From Amoebidium appalachense (lineage: Eukaryota > Ichthyosporea), in NCBI GenBank assembly GCA_963693365.1, contig CAVNZM010000011.1, forward strand, positions 3,100,001 to 3,164,000: 64,000 bases of DNA, written 5' to 3'. The translations under genes and the position numbers were made by a program. Numbering within the stretch: position 1 is the first letter of the stretch; every line of letters starts with the position of its first letter. Positions 1 through 44,385 of this stretch are shown piece after piece. Under the pieces are notes generated by a model. It did not search any database and was not told where the DNA came from. It worked only from the letters and a program-made list of their open reading frames with translations.

Positions 1-200
1 GGGGGCCAGGTTTTTGGGAATGCAAGGAGGGGGGCTGGGTGTGTGATGAGTAGAGAGGAAGGGGCCGACAGAAGGGGGGAATGGAAGAGGGGGGGGGACG
101 GCGAGGGGGGGAGGGGGTGTAGGAGGAGGATTGCAAAGAACTTACCTGGGCCATGTTCACGGGGCAAGGGGGGGGGGGGGAAGGGGAAGGAGGGAGGGAG

Positions 201-237
<37 letters not shown>

Positions 238-360
238 GGGGGGGGGGGGGGGGGGGGGGGGGGAGGGGTCGAAGAGGGCCTATTGGGGAGTGGCCAAGGG
301 GTGATGTCACTGTGCCATCACGATCTGGAGAGTCTTTCAACGAATCAAACGAGTAATAAG
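1..360. repeat. G-rich low-complexity tract with (TG)n
   Basis: The stretch is dominated by G runs, with a (TG)n block at about 205-237 followed by a G homopolymer to about 263. Open frames across it encode only glycine and valine/cysteine runs and are not credible genes. Confidence 0.8.
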
Positions 361-1497
361 TAACCGTCGGAAAAAAAAGAACACAAACAGGAACAGGGTA
401 TGTACGTTAAGGGCAGAAAAACAAAAAGATAATTAAATGCAATTGCAAGTGACTATGTAATAACAAGTGACCCGTACAGTGTACAGTAGTTCAAGTCTGA
501 CCAGCGCGCAACTTGAACTTTCGCGCCGGGTAGCTATAGAGCCTGGGATGTTTCATCATGTTTGCGCAACCGACGACGCGAGACAGAAATTACCCTCCTC
601 CAAAATTGCTATATGTGGGTTTAAGTCTGCAGGAAGCCATTCGCGTGCGTTTACAACGCACCATATTTAGGGCGCTCAAAACAAAGGAATGTGTGGAACG
701 TGTGGCTCAACGTGCACACTTGTTTGCGTAGGAATACTGTACAAGTGCCTTTTTTAATATATAAATAGCAATTCAGCGATTAAATATGTTGAAATGTAAG
801 TGATATGTATTCTTTTGGCTTCTATATGTCTTAGAGCTTAGTACTTGTGGCAAAGTCTCATCAGAATCTATCAACATGTGCTGGAATGTGTTCATGTCCT
901 CTCTTTGATTCGGACTGCTGATTGGCCGACAACCTGTTAGGCCCACTCAAGCCCAAAAGTAAAAGCATAAGCCAATTGTATTAGCTCAGCAAGCAGTAGC
1001 CAGAGATAAGAATAATTTTACTCATTAAACTAATGTATATTGTTTGTTATTTGTTTTATCTGGGGTAAGTTAACTAAATTACCCATGTGGCCGCCGCAAC
1101 TGAATTCGTCATTGTGACCCCAAAATACCATCTAGAACCACAGGATTTAATTTGCTGTAGATCATGGGCAGTAAAGTTCATATGTTTTCCAGGCAATAGC
1201 TGATTGGCTTCTGACCTGGTCCCCCGTTTGTTTAGCCGATATAAAGCTGTCGGATACCATTCCTGGGCCAACAGTCCCTACGTTTCGATTCCTTAGTAGT
1301 ACGCATGGTCTTTCGGTCCGTTCGCTCTTTCGAATAGAACCATAGACACCACGTCTTTGAACTTGAGCTTAATACTGATTCTGTTGTCCACCATCAGTAA
1401 CAAGTTCATTTTTTAGCCAAACCCACACACACCAACGCCTCAACACACCATTCAAAAACACCCATTACACCTCAGAGCTTACGTAGCCAGCTAGAAA
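361..1497 (+). promoter_or_regulatory. Gene-free upstream region with CCAAT and TATA-like motifs
   Basis: No ORF here looks coding. ATTGG (inverted CCAAT) occurs in GCTGATTGGC contexts near 917 and 1203, and a GATATAAAG TATA-like string lies near 1238, about 260 nt before the start codon at 1498. These are motif sightings only; no transcription start can be fixed from sequence. Confidence 0.3.
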
Positions 1498-3319
1498 ATG
1501 CGCCTCACAGCCACGGGCGCTATTTTGGCGGCCGTCATTGGCCTTTCTTCGTCTGTGACCACCATGTACATTGACCCTGACACATGGCAGTTCAGAGGCA
1601 GTTTAAGCAACAATAACGCCGCGTGTGTGGCAAACCCCAGCGGGAGTAACATCAATGCCCAGAGCTGCCAGGATATCAACACACAGCGGTGGATGACAGG
1701 GTACAGGGTATCCAACCCCACCAGTAACTCAGTTGGGTATATCGTGAACTTCCGCACAGACAACAACCACCTGTGTCTCACTGCTCCTGACCCCACAACC
1801 AGTACTATTAGCGACGTCCTGGGTGTGGCCATTACCCTGGAGACGTGCTCCGGAGATGACCCAACGACAAACGTGAACGAAGCAGACAGGCAGTTGTGGG
1901 ACCTGCAAAGCAATGTGCCGGGGCTTGGCACAAACCTTGTTCCGCTCATGACCATCAAGCTTAATGATGGCAACACCTACTGTGCCGACATATGCACAGC
2001 AATACCTACCGGCCTTTGTCTGTACAAAAGCACGGGGGCTACAGGCAACCGGCCCTGCACGAAGACAGGAACCAACGGCATTTCTGGTATCTTCACGCCA
2101 CAGGCATCGTCCAGTGTGGGCCCTACCTCGTCAGTGATCTCCACCACGCAGACTTACAGGTGGGTACTATAGTTGCTGCAATGTTTTGTGGTGGTAATGA
2201 CGGGACAAGGCACATCGCTGAAGCATTGCTTGAGCTGCAGGTCGAAAACACAAGCGTGAGCTGCCTGGTCACAGACTGCTGTGTATGTTGCAGTATATGG
2301 GTTTATTATAAAACCCTGTGAATTTGGATGCTCTGGATTAGTGGGAAAAAGTGTTGGGGACTTTGAAGGGCAGGGCCCTTTTTGGGGGGGGGGGAGGGGG
2401 GAGGGGAGAGGGGGAGGGGGGGGGGGGGGAGGGGGTTGGGTTGGGAGGTGTTTGCAAGTCTTAGAGCGGATGGGATATGAAGCAACAAGGCCTTTAATAT
2501 TACTAATACTTGCGTTTTCATGCACACAGTGCCACGACCACAACCACCGTGACAGCCACTGGCGGCACGACCACTTTCACCTCCGACTTCTCCACCACGG
2601 TCACCACCACCACTGCCACTGTGGGTGTCTTTACAAACACGGTCACACAGAACCTCGACCCCTCTGTTGTTACCATCACCCAGAACACGGTCACAACAAC
2701 CGTGGTCGTCACAACGACGACCGTTACTGTTAGCGACGGCGGCTTTCCCACGATACCAATTTTCCCGACTCAACCCACCACGGACCTCGTTCCCCCCTTC
2801 ACAACTTCCTCTTCTAACCCCTTCTTCCCGCCTTTTGTGACTGATTCCACCACTACCTCCAACCCGTTTACTTTCCCGGCCCCCACTTTCAGGGAGCGCG
2901 ATTTCCCGTTGACAGACGCTGTTATTGCCACCGAGATCGTTTATGTGATCCCTCAGCCCGCTACCACCCTCACAACAACTCTCACGGTTGGCGGATTGTT
3001 CTACACGCAACAGGGTCCCGTTCAGGCCCTATTCACCACTCTGGCCCCGGTGCAGCGCCGAGAGGTGGCTGCAAACATCAAAAATCCGATTAACAAATTC
3101 GTGTTTGTGCCTCACGAACAGCGGTTTGCCTATTCGATTCAGATCGGAGAGTACAGCGCACAGTGGTGGAGCGATAATTGGATGGCGGTTGCTATGGTGG
3201 GGAGTGCTCTGGTTGGTACGGTGGTGGCTTCAGCGATGCTGATGGTGCGTGTGCTGGTGGAGAAGAAGAGGCAGAGGATGATGGAGGCGCAGGCTCTCAC
3301 CCAGTCGGAGGGTCGGTGA
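1498..3319 (+). CDS. Secreted/membrane lectin-like, Ser/Thr-rich mucin-type protein
   Basis: Two exons, 1498-2159 and 2530-3319, join in phase (CAG|GTGGGT ... CACACAG|T) to give 483 residues. The first ~20 residues are a hydrophobic signal peptide (MRLTATGAILAAVIGLSSS). Residues ~25-180 are cysteine-paired and contain a CL...LETC...QLWDLQ arrangement like one repeat of a ricin-B (R-type) lectin beta-trefoil. Exon 2 is very rich in Thr, Val, Ser and Pro, typical of an O-glycosylated stalk. A hydrophobic span at about 439-461 followed by EKKRQR suggests a single type I membrane anchor with a short basic cytoplasmic tail. The intron (2160-2529) contains a G-rich tract at about 2383-2430. Cell-surface adhesion or wall/mucus function is inference; the lectin assignment is a motif-level impression. 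Confidence 0.8.
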
Positions 3320-3469
3320 GATTTTTCTTGGAAGTTTAGTTTTGAATTTTCAAAATGTGTGCAAATTTAGGTGATGCACCTGAATGGTAGGTGCAGCGAT
3401 TTGTGTGAAACTGTACCGGGTTTGAGATTTGAGCTGCTGGATCAGCAAATTGCCAATTTGTTCTTTTGT

Positions 3470-3481
3470 TCTTTTTTTTTT

Positions 3482-3527
<46 letters not shown>
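3470..3527. repeat. Poly-T followed by poly-G
   Basis: A T run (about 3472-3491) passes directly into a G run (about 3492-3527), 150 nt beyond the stop codon of the lectin-like gene. Confidence 0.9.
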
Positions 3528-7839
<4,312 letters not shown>

Positions 7840-7846
7840 TCACACT

Positions 7847-10528
7847 TTGCGGTTCCCTCAAATATCCCATGCCCACAACACCGACTGGGGAGTGGCCTTT
7901 TGGCCATCAACCATGTCAAAACTCTCTCTCCCTCCTAACCTCTCTAGGTCATCTGACCACTCTCCTATCCTTTTCCTACCTAAGATCTCCCTTGATCTGC
8001 TCCCCCCTCCCCCTCCCACCTTTCGCCTCCGTCTATCCCAGCTTAAGTCACAGTGGGGTAGAGTTGATGTATGTGTATGCTATGCTACGAAACACCCTAT
8101 ATATATGCGCCTATTAGAATCTGCACAAGCCAGGCCAGATTCACATCTCGTACTAGATACATGCACTAACTTTATTGTTGATGATTTGATAGATCTCGGT
8201 GATTATGCTGGCGGTGATAGGAAGGAATACCCCGATGCTCTCTTGTTACCAAACACCACTCCCGCTAGACTAGGTGAACCCCTGTCTCAAAAGGAAAGCT
8301 TGCGCCGGCTTGCTAGTATGAATCGATTTGGCCCCCCTGCTCGTATTATTGGTGATACCACTGGAGACCCCCTCATAGACTCTGATAAGTATTTCTCGGA
8401 ACTGTTTAAAGATAGGACCCCCGCTCAGAAACCTATTGTGTGGCCTGTAGACCCATCTATCCCCATAGAATCGATCCTCCCCTTTTTCAGTCCCGATGCC
8501 ATATGGTCTGTGATATCTAGTTATAGCTCTAGTAAGTCTTGTGGACCTGATGGACTCCCTGCTGGGTTTCTTAAAATCCTTGTTCCCTCCTACCCACAAA
8601 AGGAAAGTGATCGTGCTATTAAACCTGATCTTACTATCATGTTAAGCTCTCTCTTTTCTTGGTGTGTTAAATGTGGACATGTCCCGTCATCTTGGTTAGA
8701 TACCTTAGTGATCCCCATAGTTAAGAAGGACTCTGAGGGCCCCATATCATCCTTTCGCCCCATTACACTAACCCAGGTTGTTCGTAGATTCTTTGAAGCT
8801 TGCTTACTTAGGTTATTTGCACATCACCCTAGGTTTCAATCTATTCTTCACATACACCCATGCCAATCCGCTTTTCGTAAAAACAATTCATGTTATGTTC
8901 AAATAATGGCACTGCACGATTCTATGCAAGTTGGTGCACAATATGTTGGCTTTATTGATTGGAAAACTGCTTACGATTCTGTCTCCCCTGGTCTCCTATG
9001 GGAAAAGCTTGCTGCACGGGGTGTACCACACTGCATTGGTGTTCTGTTAGAAGCACTCTTGTCTCAAACCTATGGTAGAGCTGTGGTTAATGGGCATCTT
9101 TCATATGGTTTTGCTCGTACTAGAGGTCTCTTGCAGGGTTCATTGCTTAGCCCCTTTTTGTTTAACCTATTTATAGATGATTTGGCTGTCAAGATTTACG
9201 CCGAAAACGATGACCCTATTAATAACTTTCCGCCTGCACTTCTCTATGCTGATGATCTGTCCCTCCTTGCCCGTACCCCTAGACGCCTGCAAAGATTGTT
9301 CGATGTAGTGTCAGAGTGGTGCAAGGCAAACCTTATGATCCTTAACATAGACAAATGTGGTGTTCTTGTACCTGATATAGCTAACAATTTACACACATTT
9401 ACATTATCATCTAAACCTGTACCTATAGTTCCAGAATACAAATATCTTGGTGTTCCGGTTGATTCTGTTGGTGTTATGTTTCCCCATATGGTCGAAAAGA
9501 GGGTAGAGTTGGCTCGTAAGCGGATAGCTTTCTTCTCGGCTAATATTTTTAAAGACACACCCCTCCATCCTTCTATTAGACTTACATTTATTCGCACTTT
9601 TGTCTTCCCGGCATGTGAATATGGTTTACCCCTTCTCGCCGCTTGGATCAAGAAAGAGAGAACTAGAGCGCTTAAACCCTTGGCAAATTTCCTTGAAGCA
9701 GAAGTTGCCTCCTTTCTATCTAACAACTGTTGTAAACCTGGGCCTGTAACGCTCTCGATATATGGTCTGGTCCCAATAGCTGCTAGAGTATCCTATCTCG
9801 CGCTGAAATTCAATAAGCACATAAGCCGCTTAAAGAAGTATTTGCCCTCCCACCCTCTCTTCTCTATCCGACCTGTCCCCTCCTCACCTCTCCCCTCTTT
9901 CCTCCCCTCTCTCTCCCCTTCTCCCCTGGGCACAAATACAAATAAACCCCGCAATAGTGTGTGTGTGACTTTGGACTGCCACTTACTTATTAAACATGTA
10001 CACAATCACAAGATAATCACGCAATATAACAAATGGAAAAAGATACCACACGACACTAGACCCGATGAAAGCATACACCTTGAAAAACTAAGCCTTATGT
10101 CTCGTTTTATATATACTGACCGCCTCAACCATATTGCCAAATATGGCACTCGCAAGTGTATAACACCTAAATACATATTACCTTCCTGTAGAACTGGTCT
10201 TTCTCTAGCTGATGGTATTATTGATCAATTACCACGCTTTTACTGTACACGTGCTATACAGTGGAGATCTAATAAGTATAAGGTGGCATCATTTGCATGC
10301 CCAAACAACACACACACACACCAGTTTAACCGGTCATGTATCGCCAAATGTAGTTTGATAGACCACATAATACCGCAACACACACACGTCACATTCACAA
10401 CAGACACCCAGAAAGATAGCCTACCTGTAAATTACAACATCCTTGATTTTATACTAAACACGCGTAACTACGACCTGTTTATTAGATGTATTGATTGGCT
10501 TGAGAAACACATCACTACAAAATTATAG
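7847..10528 (+). CDS. LINE ORF2-type protein: endonuclease remnant plus reverse transcriptase
   Basis: An 893-codon open frame, uninterrupted. The beginning is not a true start (TTG, inside the element). Near residue 35 SDHSPILF matches the terminal SDH motif of APE-type endonucleases. RT landmarks follow in order: FRPITLTQ; FRKNNSC; FIDWKTAYDSV (usually F-D-KAFDSV); the LLQGSLLSPFLFNLFIDDL block; the catalytic YADD at about residue 467 (9245-9256); and the CKANLMILNIDKC thumb-side motif. The C-terminal ~300 residues are not recognised; I see no clear zinc knuckle. The product would copy element RNA at nicked target DNA. The intact frame and a near-identical truncated sibling in the window suggest recent activity. 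Base composition is visibly more AT-rich than host exons. Confidence 0.92.
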   Translation: MRFPQISHAHNTDWGVAFWPSTMSKLSLPPNLSRSSDHSPILFLPKISLDLLPPPPPTFRLRLSQLKSQWGRVDVCVCYATKHPIYMRLLESAQARPDSHLVLDTCTNFIVDDLIDLGDYAGGDRKEYPDALLLPNTTPARLGEPLSQKESLRRLASMNRFGPPARIIGDTTGDPLIDSDKYFSELFKDRTPAQKPIVWPVDPSIPIESILPFFSPDAIWSVISSYSSSKSCGPDGLPAGFLKILVPSYPQKESDRAIKPDLTIMLSSLFSWCVKCGHVPSSWLDTLVIPIVKKDSEGPISSFRPITLTQVVRRFFEACLLRLFAHHPRFQSILHIHPCQSAFRKNNSCYVQIMALHDSMQVGAQYVGFIDWKTAYDSVSPGLLWEKLAARGVPHCIGVLLEALLSQTYGRAVVNGHLSYGFARTRGLLQGSLLSPFLFNLFIDDLAVKIYAENDDPINNFPPALLYADDLSLLARTPRRLQRLFDVVSEWCKANLMILNIDKCGVLVPDIANNLHTFTLSSKPVPIVPEYKYLGVPVDSVGVMFPHMVEKRVELARKRIAFFSANIFKDTPLHPSIRLTFIRTFVFPACEYGLPLLAAWIKKERTRALKPLANFLEAEVASFLSNNCCKPGPVTLSIYGLVPIAARVSYLALKFNKHISRLKKYLPSHPLFSIRPVPSSPLPSFLPSLSPSPLGTNTNKPRNSVCVTLDCHLLIKHVHNHKIITQYNKWKKIPHDTRPDESIHLEKLSLMSRFIYTDRLNHIAKYGTRKCITPKYILPSCRTGLSLADGIIDQLPRFYCTRAIQWRSNKYKVASFACPNNTHTHQFNRSCIAKCSLIDHIIPQHTHVTFTTDTQKDSLPVNYNILDFILNTRNYDLFIRCIDWLEKHITTKL

Positions 10529-10531
10529 CGC

Positions 10532-10548
10532 ACGCGCACACACACACA

Positions 10549-10601
<53 letters not shown>

Positions 10602-10676
10602 CCAGCTGATACCGAGTGTCCCGAGGGGAGCCCCTTTAAAAAAAAAAATAAAAAAATAAAAAAAAAAAAAAAAAAA
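10532..10676 (+). repeat. (CA)n and internal A-tract in the LINE 3' UTR
   Basis: The microsatellite starts 4 nt after the TAG stop and is present at the same place in the second copy (about 51480-51544), so it belongs to the element. The A-rich tract is about 200 nt before the 3' end, so it is internal. Confidence 0.9.
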
Positions 10677-10873
10677 CGGGGAACCCCAACTAATTGATTT
10701 CTCCTTGTAGTCTTTATGGTGTCTCGTAGAGAAAGTAAACCCTGATATATAGTCACCACCCGACATCTATGTACGTGATCATGATATACCGCTGAGGGGA
10801 TATTCCGAGCAAAACCCCCCCCCCCCATACCTGAGACTGGTTCTCTTTGCCTCGAGTAAACAGCGTAAACCCC

Positions 10874-12501
10874 ATATGCATATATGCGGTCTGCCCCACT
10901 GACCATCATCGGATCATCGGTACATGCCCCTGAAGCTGAATTCGAACCATCACTTGTTATGGAGAACTGCAAGGGTAAAAAACATAAAGCAGCCCGTTCA
11001 GACAATACTATTGGTTTTTTTGACACCATCGGTCCATCACTCCATCAGCGAACTGTTGCATCATTCGGACCAGCTCGTCAATTCAATTCACCTTACTTGT
11101 GCAGTCAATTCAAGGCTTGGCCAGTGGCCACAAACAAACGCCGGCGGCCAATGAAATCTGGCTCATTCAGCTGAGCGCTGATTGGCGTCCCGGATACTAA
11201 CGGCTCAGAGCCGTCAACCAGATATGAGTCGGACACAAAGAGGTCTTACGATATTCTGCTGAGAAACAGCACACAAAACCATCGGGGGGAAATATAGAAA
11301 CATGCATGTAAGTACTGTTAGCGTTTAGCTTTCTATCAACTCTTTAAGTTACAAAAATAGATTTGTGTAAGACGGTTCGGGATACCTTTTCTTATCTTGT
11401 GACGACATCTTTTCTAATTCATCCAATCGGATGGAAATCTAGTTCCTCCCCCTAGCTCAAATGGAAAACAGCACTCCAGCATCCTCAGGTTTTCGCAACT
11501 GTAACTCAAAGTTTATGTACAATATGGATCAATGATCAATATGATGATGGCATCATGGGCACTAATTTAGGAAAAGGTAGGGGAATCTTTTATCTAATCC
11601 TTAGGGCATTTTTACATTGAAAATAATAATAGCTGGCTTTGCCATTAATTATGCATTATATGCCTGCATCAAATATTTGCATATATGATAATTATAAGTA
11701 TACATGTCCATAAAAATTGTATCTAGTTACATGTATATGTCATTAGTGTCCCATTTGCTTTGGATACTATAGGCATTCAAAAAAAAGATTCTCTCTCTCT
11801 TTTTTTTTTTCTTGGTATTTTGCAACTTTGATAATGGATAGTATTGAATACGTCTGGAAATTCATGATGTTTAAAAATTGATGAATTTTTTCATTTTCTT
11901 TTGACTGATGAAATTTATGTAGTTTTTCAAAGAACCCCACCGTTGAGTCAGCCTCCACTACATATTGGGGCCTGCCCGCACGCGTGCGAATATAAAAGCA
12001 GCTTGTGCTACCAATATGTGCCAGTTTGTGCAAAGGTTTTTGCACTGCACTTTTATAAGTCCCAGGCCCCTACTAATAACGAAAGTGGAACAAAACTCCC
12101 CCCACTGTCCCACGAAACTTTAAACTACACACCACTGCCCCAACCCTATCGCCATAAGCGCAACTGGTATCAAAAGCCGTCGAGGTGATCTGGACTAAGA
12201 TACGTAGCAAACCCACACCAACACCGAAAGGGTGCTGGCCAGGTGTTTCATGGCCTGATGACTCACAGGAAGCGAATGCCCCTCGACTCGTGTGATGGCA
12301 CGTGTTATCGATCGACCCAGCATTCGAAGTTTAGGCTTTCGAGAACCCATTATCAACACAGCGCACAAGTAATATTACAGTTTTGTTTGACCACTGCGAA
12401 ATAACAGTGCAGGGGCCAACCCGCCCTGGGCCACCCTGAAGATCTACCTTCCCACGGTCTAGCAATCGCATCTGTGGCAAACATACGTACACGGCAAGAA
12501 G
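10874..12501. other. Intergenic region, nothing recognised
   Basis: Mixed-composition DNA with no credible ORF. An ATTGG/CCAAT pair occurs near 11146-11180. Several short AT-rich stretches are present (11590-11900). No repeats of note. Confidence 0.5.
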
Positions 12502-12725
12502 ATGACGAAAACGGTTGCCCTTCGCCTCATCAGTGGCAGACACCCGAGCGAATTCCAGTGGTTAACCAAGCTGGATTTTAATCGGCGTTACCACATGGAA
12601 GAGAAGCTGCAAGCTAACGGTGTATTGAAAAACGCACTTACTGAGTCGTCCTCGTCTCTCAAGCTGTCTTCGTCTACTCTGACCTTAGGCGGCACTGCTG
12701 AGCCAGCTGCTGCTCCAGCTATAAC
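12502..12725 (+). CDS. Candidate first exon of an unknown gene or alternative formin 5' exon
   Basis: ATG opens a 74-codon frame (MTKTVALRLISGRHPSEF...) with a serine-rich and alanine/proline-rich end, closing at a good donor (ATAAC|GTAAGG) in phase 2. The composition is more protein-like than the surroundings. The phase does not match the acceptor just before the formin ATG (exon start 15014, phase 0), so either an intermediate exon is missing or this is a separate gene. No family recognised. Confidence 0.35.
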
Positions 12726-12729
12726 GTAA

Positions 12730-15013
12730 GGAACATGCTCATTTTGCCACAGAGAAAGATTGCAAAATTTTGTTTCTTGCACTTGTACGTGAATGGTGAT
12801 CGAGGGTTGTGGTGTTACGTTTTCGACAAAAAATAGTGCCAGCTGTGTTTCCGGTTTTGAAATATTTGCCACATTTATTAAGGCTAGAAATAAGGAACGT
12901 CTGTGAAGCTGTAGTGGAACTAACACGTCTTTTCACAGGGAACGCGAAGAGGGGGTTTTCGAGATGGAGCTGTAAAAGCGAGAGCATGGGATTCTGGCCA
13001 ACAGCGAAAGGCAGCTGCTTGGCTCAAGCGTCGTCGCTACCGAGTCTGCACGGCCAAGGAAATGCCGTAGCTGCGAACTATGTATACGTGTGCAGCCATG
13101 CCACACATGTGTGCAATTATATATAAGCAGGCCTACCTTTTAGTTGCCTGATATGCACATAGTGTCCATAGGGCAAGGTGAGTCATGTACATATTGTCGT
13201 CAAATCTATGTATATAAGAGTAGAACTATGGTTCTAGGTCGTAATAGTGTATCGGCCCCACCGGTCACAAGATGCATAACATACGGATAGTGGAACAGTG
13301 AACTCAAGAAAAATATTATAAGTATTTCGTATGCGGTTCTCGCACTTGTTTTTGGAGGAGAATGGAAGAAAGAGCAACTGTACGTTTAGGTGCAGGTTCT
13401 GCTTTTTCTCGTTTATTTTGTGATGGAAAAAACCAGTGGTCGTAACAAGACCTTTTCTGGGAACCTGAATTGACCTAAGAGCAAGCAAATAAGAGCAAGC
13501 AAAAAAAGCGCTGATGTAAACGATGTGCCAGAGGCAGAAATGGCAAGGGAATAAAAACACAAGGCATGTTCTTTACTGCAACCACTTCCCCCACAACCAC
13601 ATCCTACCTTTATAGGCATGCTTCTGGAACTAACGTTCACACGTTCCCGGCCCACTCCAATAAGCACAACCATTCACCTCAGATGATCACTATGACATAC
13701 GTTAACGTGCAATCATGAAACCCAACGAGCTTTCACAGGACACACAACTGTTTGCACCCTTCAGCCAACTGCAACCAAAGTTGGAGCTACTGCATTCGTT
13801 TTTCCTTCGATCGACCTGGCGTAAATCTGCGAGACTACTCTAAATGGGCTCTGCGCCACGCACGTGCTTGCGCTTCTATTTTTGGAGCCAGAATAGTTTT
13901 GTTTGACAGGTCAAGAGCACTTCGAAACCGAAAATGTTTAAAGCAGACTGCGGGCACATCAATTCTACGCCGCTTATTTCTATTGAGGCAGCCCATACAT
14001 GCACTCAGCCATAGCTTGCAACTCCGATTTCTGGACCGTGAATAGCCCACACACGGTACTTTTTGCCTCAGCTCCGGCCTGCATCTAACGAAGGTCCGTA
14101 GACTTGTGTCCTCCCCTGCCAATCTGTTCTGCCGCTCGGTGCCTGAGACAGCATGCATATGAGCTGTGTGTAGAAGTTCTCACCCTACCTCAAACTTCAA
14201 ACTATCGTTACCGTATGATGACAAACCCAGGGAGACCCAGGAGGAAGAGAAAGTTCCTGGTGTTAAAAACGAAAAGTGACGTCATTTTGACGTCAGGTCT
14301 TGAAATGCTAACAAAATTTCAATATTCAGGTCTGCTTAGATAACTATGGCTTGGATATTCTAGGAACCATGGCATCAGCCTACAATACAGAGGCTGTGGT
14401 ATGTACCAGAATAACAAACCCGCGTTTTTAATCTTGTTTGAGCTTGTTAGAGAGTTCAATAAAACTATAGAATATGAAGCAAAGCTTTAATAGCACTTGC
14501 TAACGCTGGTTCTTGCAGGGGATACATAGTTGTACAGAAAGCGCAATTTCAGAATCTGTACATATTGCAAAAAATACCTAGTCATAATGGGATCAAGGAT
14601 TGGCTCACCGCGCATCGCATAGCTTGAACCACCTTCCATATCAGGAAGGTATTTTCTTGGCTGTTACGTCATCAGTATCCAAAGTCCGTGTCACGCATAC
14701 GCCGTGCCCCTGTTGCCTGTATCTTCCATCACACCGAAACAGTAATCCCATGTTTTTCTATATAATATTAGTTCTGCACCATTCAAATAGAACAGGGTTA
14801 TCAATTGATAATGCATTTGTGACATTTCGCATGAAGTAAACGGTGCTTGTACCAACACAAAAGTTTGCTTGGTTTGCTTGCATGTGAGAAGCGATCAGAG
14901 TGCAATTTAATAACTTCTTTTTTTCAATTGCGATGCTCGCGAGGCATGATGCCATCAGTGTGAACAGAAGGAACACAAGAACGTCAAAGGTCTCAGTTTA
15001 ATTCAAAAACAAG
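12730..15013. other. Non-coding stretch upstream of the formin
   Basis: No convincing exon. A 97-codon frame at 13752-14045 has arginine-rich, shuffled-looking sequence and no splice or homology support. The CRE pair at 14277-14295 is listed separately. Confidence 0.5.
14277..14295. promoter_or_regulatory. Two CRE palindromes (TGACGTCA) 11 bp apart
   Basis: Perfect TGACGTCA octamers at 14277-14284 and 14288-14295, separated by TTT, lie about 720 nt upstream of the formin start codon. This octamer is the binding site of CREB/ATF-type bZIP factors in opisthokonts. One helical turn between start points would place both on the same DNA face. A role as the formin promoter element is inference. 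Confidence 0.4.
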
Positions 15014-15016
15014 AAA

Positions 15017-44385
<29,369 letters not shown>

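Larger units (their letters stand above)
7840..10873 (+). mobile_element. Non-LTR (LINE-type) retrotransposon, 5'-truncated in the endonuclease
   Basis: The element contains the C-terminal end of an apurinic-endonuclease domain, a full reverse-transcriptase ORF (7847-10528) and a 3' UTR. The UTR holds, in order, (CA)n at about 10532-10600, an A-rich tract at about 10637-10676 and about 200 nt of unique sequence ending GTAAACCCC at 10865-10873. A second copy at 51239-51797 ends at exactly the same base, which defines the 3' end. There is no terminal poly-A tail. The 5' limit near 7840 is set by loss of the endonuclease frame (in-frame stop at 7823) and is approximate. No target-site duplication was found for this copy. 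Confidence 0.9.

Noticed and set aside
1074-1271. Minus-strand 65-codon ORF
   Set aside because: Short, no recognisable features, overlaps the putative promoter of the lectin-like gene.
2306-3010. Minus-strand 234-codon ORF opposite the lectin/mucin gene
   Set aside because: Shadow of the Thr/Pro-rich plus-strand exon and the intron G tract.
13752-14045. 97-codon ORF
   Set aside because: Arg/Leu/Ala-rich sequence without motif, good context or conserved pattern; an overlapping minus-strand frame is equally open.
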